Source of the DNA: Lingula anatina
Taxonomy: Eukaryota > Brachiopoda > Lingulata > Lingulida > Lingulidae
Direction: 5' to 3'
DNA length: 52,405 nt
NCBI RefSeq assembly: GCF_001039355.2
Contig: NW_019775844.1
Coordinates: 18,918-71,322, forward strand
In this document: positions 48,436 through 52,405 of the stretch, piece after piece
Numbering within the stretch: the first letter of the stretch is position 1
Layout: each line of letters opens with the position of its first letter
Position numbers and translations under genes: made by a program
Notes under the pieces: model-generated
Database searches by the model: none
The model's input: only the letters and a program-made list of their open reading frames with translations
Told to the model about the DNA's origin: nothing

Positions 48436-49283
48436 GCAACGGTGAGAGCATTTTTTAGCTATTATTAGACGTTGATCACGTTGAAGAAATGGCGGTGCGC
48501 ATTTGTTTCCATACAAATACATATTGTGCATTTATTTCCATATAAATAAATAAATAAAAAATAAATGAATAAATCTACTTTAATCTGCTCTTGGCCGACA
48601 AATAAACTTGCAATTGTAACTTGCTTTATTTTCTCTTAAAATCGAGCGCTTCTTTACAGCATAGATCTACTCGCATGTTTGTTTTTATTATATTTTAATT
48701 AATTTATTTTTTGTTTTAGACGAGAAGTATTTCTCAAGCTACTTGTGATTGGGATGCTGGGAGAGGTTTGTTTTCCTTTGTCGGAACTCGGTCAGCTAGA
48801 TGGTCGACACCGAAATAATGGGACTTGACATTACTGAGCGCTTAAAGAACTTATGTGGCATTTATCAAGAGCTTCACTATATAATTTTGTAATCAGAGTT
48901 ACCTAATTCTATACGCTGCCTTCATATGATTAAGTATGAAATCGGCCTATAGAGTAAGGGAATTCATGGTGTGTTTATTTAATTTTGTCATTGAATATAT
49001 ATTCGCTTTTGAAATTGATACCCGAAAAGGAGAACTGTCATTCGCAAAATTAACTATTTTTTTAATATAAAGAAAAGATCCAATTTTCAAAAGAAAAAAA
49101 ATTCGTCATTTAGGGAGGGATTTTCATGTCTGTATTTACATGAAAATGTTCTTTTTTTCCGGTATTAATTGTGTACGGGTCAAGCCTCCAAGAGATTTTA
49201 GGTGTGCAGAAGGACATTTATCTGTACGCATACTGTACGTCACTAGCGCACATACCCACACGCGAAAGCAAAAACCTGCGCTT
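48436..49283. other. 3' region of the second TRADD-N-like gene and spacer
   Basis: AATAAA words cluster at 48545-48575, about 110 bases after the stop, and may serve as poly(A) signals. The stretch at 48720-48828 could be an alternative last exon. Otherwise I see nothing. Confidence 0.4.
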
Positions 49284-49289
49284 ACGTCC

Positions 49290-49298
49290 ACGCACGCA

Positions 49299-49377
<79 letters not shown>

Positions 49378-49378
49378 T
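49290..49378. repeat. Compound CACG / CA / GA microsatellite
   Basis: ACGC tetranucleotide repeats pass into CA and then into about 20 GA units. Open frames across it are repeat artefacts. Confidence 0.95.
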
Positions 49379-49694
49379 GGTGTTGGTTGTAAAATTATAC
49401 AAAAAAAATGACATGAAGAAAGCATGTATGCATCAGGGGCTGCCATATTTATCAATATATATAATTAAAAAAAATAAAAAAGGACATTAATATTATTAAT
49501 GTAGTAATAATGTTATCCAGTCATAAAGATAAGTTAAATCCATCACTGGACTCAGTAGACCTTTTGAAGTCTCCGAGAGGGAAACACAACGTCGTCAGTT
49601 ATAGAGAAATATTAGGCCAGTAGTAGAGTTAAATAACTTATCTTTGTGTACTGGTAAAAGAGACAATGTTTATGTATAAAGTTATAACAGTCAT

Positions 49695-49986
49695 CAGGGG
49701 CGGATCCAGGTTGATTTGAAGGGGGGTCCATTTTTAGGAATGACAGGACGCATATGAGAAGCTGATCCTGACCCCCCCCCTTTGGCGTGGGGTTCGCGGC
49801 CCGCTAAAGGGCCCCAAAAATTTTGGTATTTTAGAGGGCGAACAGTGCCATTTGGTATTGTTTAGAGCTATGATTCAGCTAGTCAAAATTCTAATTTCAA
49901 GAGGGAACGTTGATGTGATTTTTTTCAGAAATCGAAGGTGGGGTCAGGACCCCTCTGACCCCCCCCCCCCTGTAAATCCGCCACTG
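49695..49986 (-). mobile_element. hAT-like MITE, copy 3 (inverted)
   Basis: The ends are CAGGGGCGGATCCAGG and CCGCCACTG. Relative to the copies at 22355 and 34140 the element is in reverse orientation, with shared internal words (CAGAAATCGAAGG, AATTTCAAGAGGG, TTTTAGAGGGCGAAC). It is the most complete copy of the family in the window. Confidence 0.75.
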
Positions 49987-52405
49987 GTGATCCTGTACAT
50001 TTGTCCGTGTATGATTTACAGGGAACCAATGTAAAGGATCAGCTGTTTATTGAAATAATCATATTATTTGATAATAACACGATGTACGTATATTGTTGTA
50101 TTTTTTGCATTTTAGCGTTTATGATAAACCGTAACTGTGAAGCTTCCATCCAATCCTTTACTTCCTAATTCTGGATTTTTACTTGAAAACAACATGGTTA
50201 GCAAGTACCCTCTACCAGGGTGGCAGATAGGGAAAAAGTGAAAAAGTCAGAGGTAGTAAAATGACTTGCACACAGGAACGTAATCGTAGTAGTTTTCTGC
50301 TTGCATCAGCATGTAATCAGCAATGCCTCGTTACTAGGCTAAGGGTAAATATATTTAATAAAGCTTTTAACTTATCACAAATAGTCACATCTTTGAATCA
50401 TCGGTATTGAGAATTTCATTGATTATCCGATTTCACTTCAAAAGAGAGTATGTTTCCAAATCGCCCTCTTGTGACTGTTTTGTTATCTCCTCCAGAAACA
50501 CCGCACTCAATGCGTCTCTTTCGCATAATATTGGTTTGGGCAATATAAAATTAGGGACAACACCATTCACTTTGACGTAAGGGCCGAATGATTATCAAAG
50601 TGACGGACATGATTTCAAAACGACGGGCTTGCTCACCTTAATTTCCTATACCCGTGTATTCCACGATGAATCCAGCTGATAAAAAATTTCCTCTTCAACT
50701 GCGTTATATCCAAAAACGTACGCGCGCGAGTCAGATCAATAACCTGTAAATAGCATAGAGATGGTGATTTTGACCGCCACGGCTTGCTGAATACAAATTA
50801 AACTTATTGTCTTTGACACCCAGCTTGAATTATAGATCGGATATTGATCCGCTGGTGTTCTCAACAATGTCAGCATCGTTGATAATTCCCTACAGCTTAC
50901 TGGAAAAGTTTTTAATCCACTCGAAGTTTTATATACATGTAATTCATTGAGTACTAGTATAGATTTGAATGCGTCTGCGGTAATAAGCGATACTCTGTCT
51001 TATTTTAATCTGATTTACGTGTTCAGATCAATCTCTGAGTTTTCCGCACTATTTATTCATGCTATTATCTTATATTTGATATGATTGTAAGGATATATGC
51101 TGCAAAATTCACAAAATGCTTAATCGGTAAAAACGCCTGGATTGCCATTTTAGATATGAAATATATTTGAACTCACCCTGAAGCTCAGGGTGATTTGAAC
51201 TCGGATAAAGAGAAAATGTTCGAGTTTTCGTATTAAGAAGGGATTCCTTGTCTGTTATCCGGAAAAATATGATTCTTATTGACTCAGAAGTGCACAAAAA
51301 TTTGAAACAAACCGGGGTTTAAAACGTGGAGACTGCATTCGTATTTCTGAAAAGAAGGCAAATGTATGAAAATTCTACAAATGAGGGGAACCTGTACGAT
51401 ATACATGTATGAAAATTCTTCAAAACTAGTAATGGAAAATTACAAAATAAAAAAAAATACTTTTTCATTCTATCTAAGAATCTCTCTCTCCATTCACACA
51501 TACATACATTCATATATACACACACTTACAATGTATTTAATTTTAGGGCTTCTACTTATTTAGGATGTCTTATTTAGACAATGAGCAGATGTTATACTTA
51601 TTGTCCAAACACACGTGATATATTTCATAATAGAGGGAAATTATCAGCAATTTACAGGGGCGTAACCAGACCTTTAAAAATTGTATGCACAGACTTTTAA
51701 AATTCCCAGCAAAACGCAAGAGATGAAGGACAGCGTAATTACAGCATATGTACCACACATCGCAGCTTAATTTCCATTAATAATAAAATCATCATTTATT
51801 CAGAAATATTCTCGCAATTAAAAAAGTTTCAATATTATTATTACCCAGAACGGTATATTTATTTAAAAGGAGGCTAGCTTCGCATATGTGGAACCCCCTT
51901 CGAATAATCCTGGATCCACATCTGAGTTGAACTAACATACGGTTTCATTCACCTTACATGTGGATGCATGGCTCCCCAAAACAACCAATTGTACGACACG
52001 ACAGAGCTCTGATACATCTCAGATTAATTATTTGTTTGTAAAAATTGCCCATGTCACCCTGTTAGTTTGGAGGGGTAAGCTGGGTCAAGTCCGTGTCAAA
52101 ATTCTTTGAAGCTTTGCAGAAAAATTCTTCCTTTGTTTCTCTAGCTCCTTCTTAAACCTGGCGTCCAGATTTTATCTAGTGCCCCCAGGGTTGCGGGAGC
52201 TGCTCTTTGAAAATAACACTCAGGCAGATTTTTACCTGAGATAAATACCGCCAGCGAGAATGCGTTCGATATTCTCAAGAAAGAGGGTACAGGAGAGTTG
52301 AGGGCCACTGAACCCTCCAATTAAGAGGTAAAGGAAGTTCCAGTTAGATGGACGATTAAGATAGGACTTGTTAAGGTTACAGGCATTGTTTACCTCAGTT
52401 TGCAA
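49987..52405. other. Right-end intergenic region
   Basis: No gene can be supported. It includes isolated MITE tips: CAGGGGCGTAACCAG at 51655-51669 and an AATAATCCTGGATCCACATCTG end at about 51902-51923. The last 350 bases have short open stretches in two different frames but no supportable exon. Confidence 0.45.

Noticed and set aside
49140-49490. Open frames rich in HTHTR or RERERE
   Set aside because: They are translations of the compound CACG/CA/GA microsatellite.
52140-52405. Possible exon of another gene at the right edge
   Set aside because: Coding-looking peptides occur in two different frames interrupted by stops, and no consistent splice sites could be placed.

Overview
The window is animal genomic DNA: AT-rich, intron-dense, with GT-AG exons and abundant transposon debris, microsatellites, a 638-base assembly gap (40382-41019) and one ambiguous base (28985). 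The TRADD-N-like genes, an animal-type polyketide synthase (PKS) and many TACATGTA-type words suggest a marine invertebrate, perhaps a hemichordate, mollusc or similar. I cannot name the species from sequence alone.

Three protein genes can be supported, all on the + strand. (1) A large iterative type I PKS occupies 10617-21690. Five short exons encode most of the ketosynthase, and one 6.8-kb exon encodes everything else. The order is KS-AT-DH-(degenerate ER/structural KR)-KR-ACP-condensation-like domain, with no thioesterase. Catalytic residues of KS, AT, DH, KR, ACP and the condensation-like domain are visible; the enoyl-reductase nucleotide-binding loop is not, so a polyene-type product is inferred. 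(2) and (3) Two tandem paralogues, 36465-41470 (7 exons, 393 aa) and 45802-48435 (5 exons, 479 aa), each carry a TRADD-N-like domain followed by a small conserved C-terminal module of unknown function. Neither has a recognisable death domain. Their shared exons have matching phases and, for two of them, identical lengths (95 and 130 nt).

Layout: 1-300, LINE reverse-transcriptase remnant (minus strand); 640-4870, diverged copies of an unclassified repeat around a CGATCG-rich minisatellite; 6289-7874, dead Tc1/mariner-like element; 8588-10103, perfect hairpin, small tandem repeats and a foldback element; 10298-21690, PKS; 22355-23600, hAT-like MITE, TTAA-flanked MITE and a SINE-like piece; 23719-33073, two nearly identical copies of a roughly 4-5 kb segment in tandem, differing by a CACTA-like insertion and a 290-base segment and joined at the ambiguous base; 33074-36464, intergenic with another hAT-like MITE; 36465-41470, first TRADD-N-like gene with the gap in its last intron; 42752-45596, a noncoding tandem duplication of about 1.4 kb; 45802-48435, second TRADD-N-like gene; 48436-52405, intergenic with microsatellites and MITEs.

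Nothing in the sequence ties the PKS functionally to the TRADD-N-like pair. The points of most interest are the animal PKS ending in a condensation-like domain, the TRADD-N pair with its uncharacterised C-terminal module, and the tandem duplication, which looks like two haplotypes joined in the assembly.
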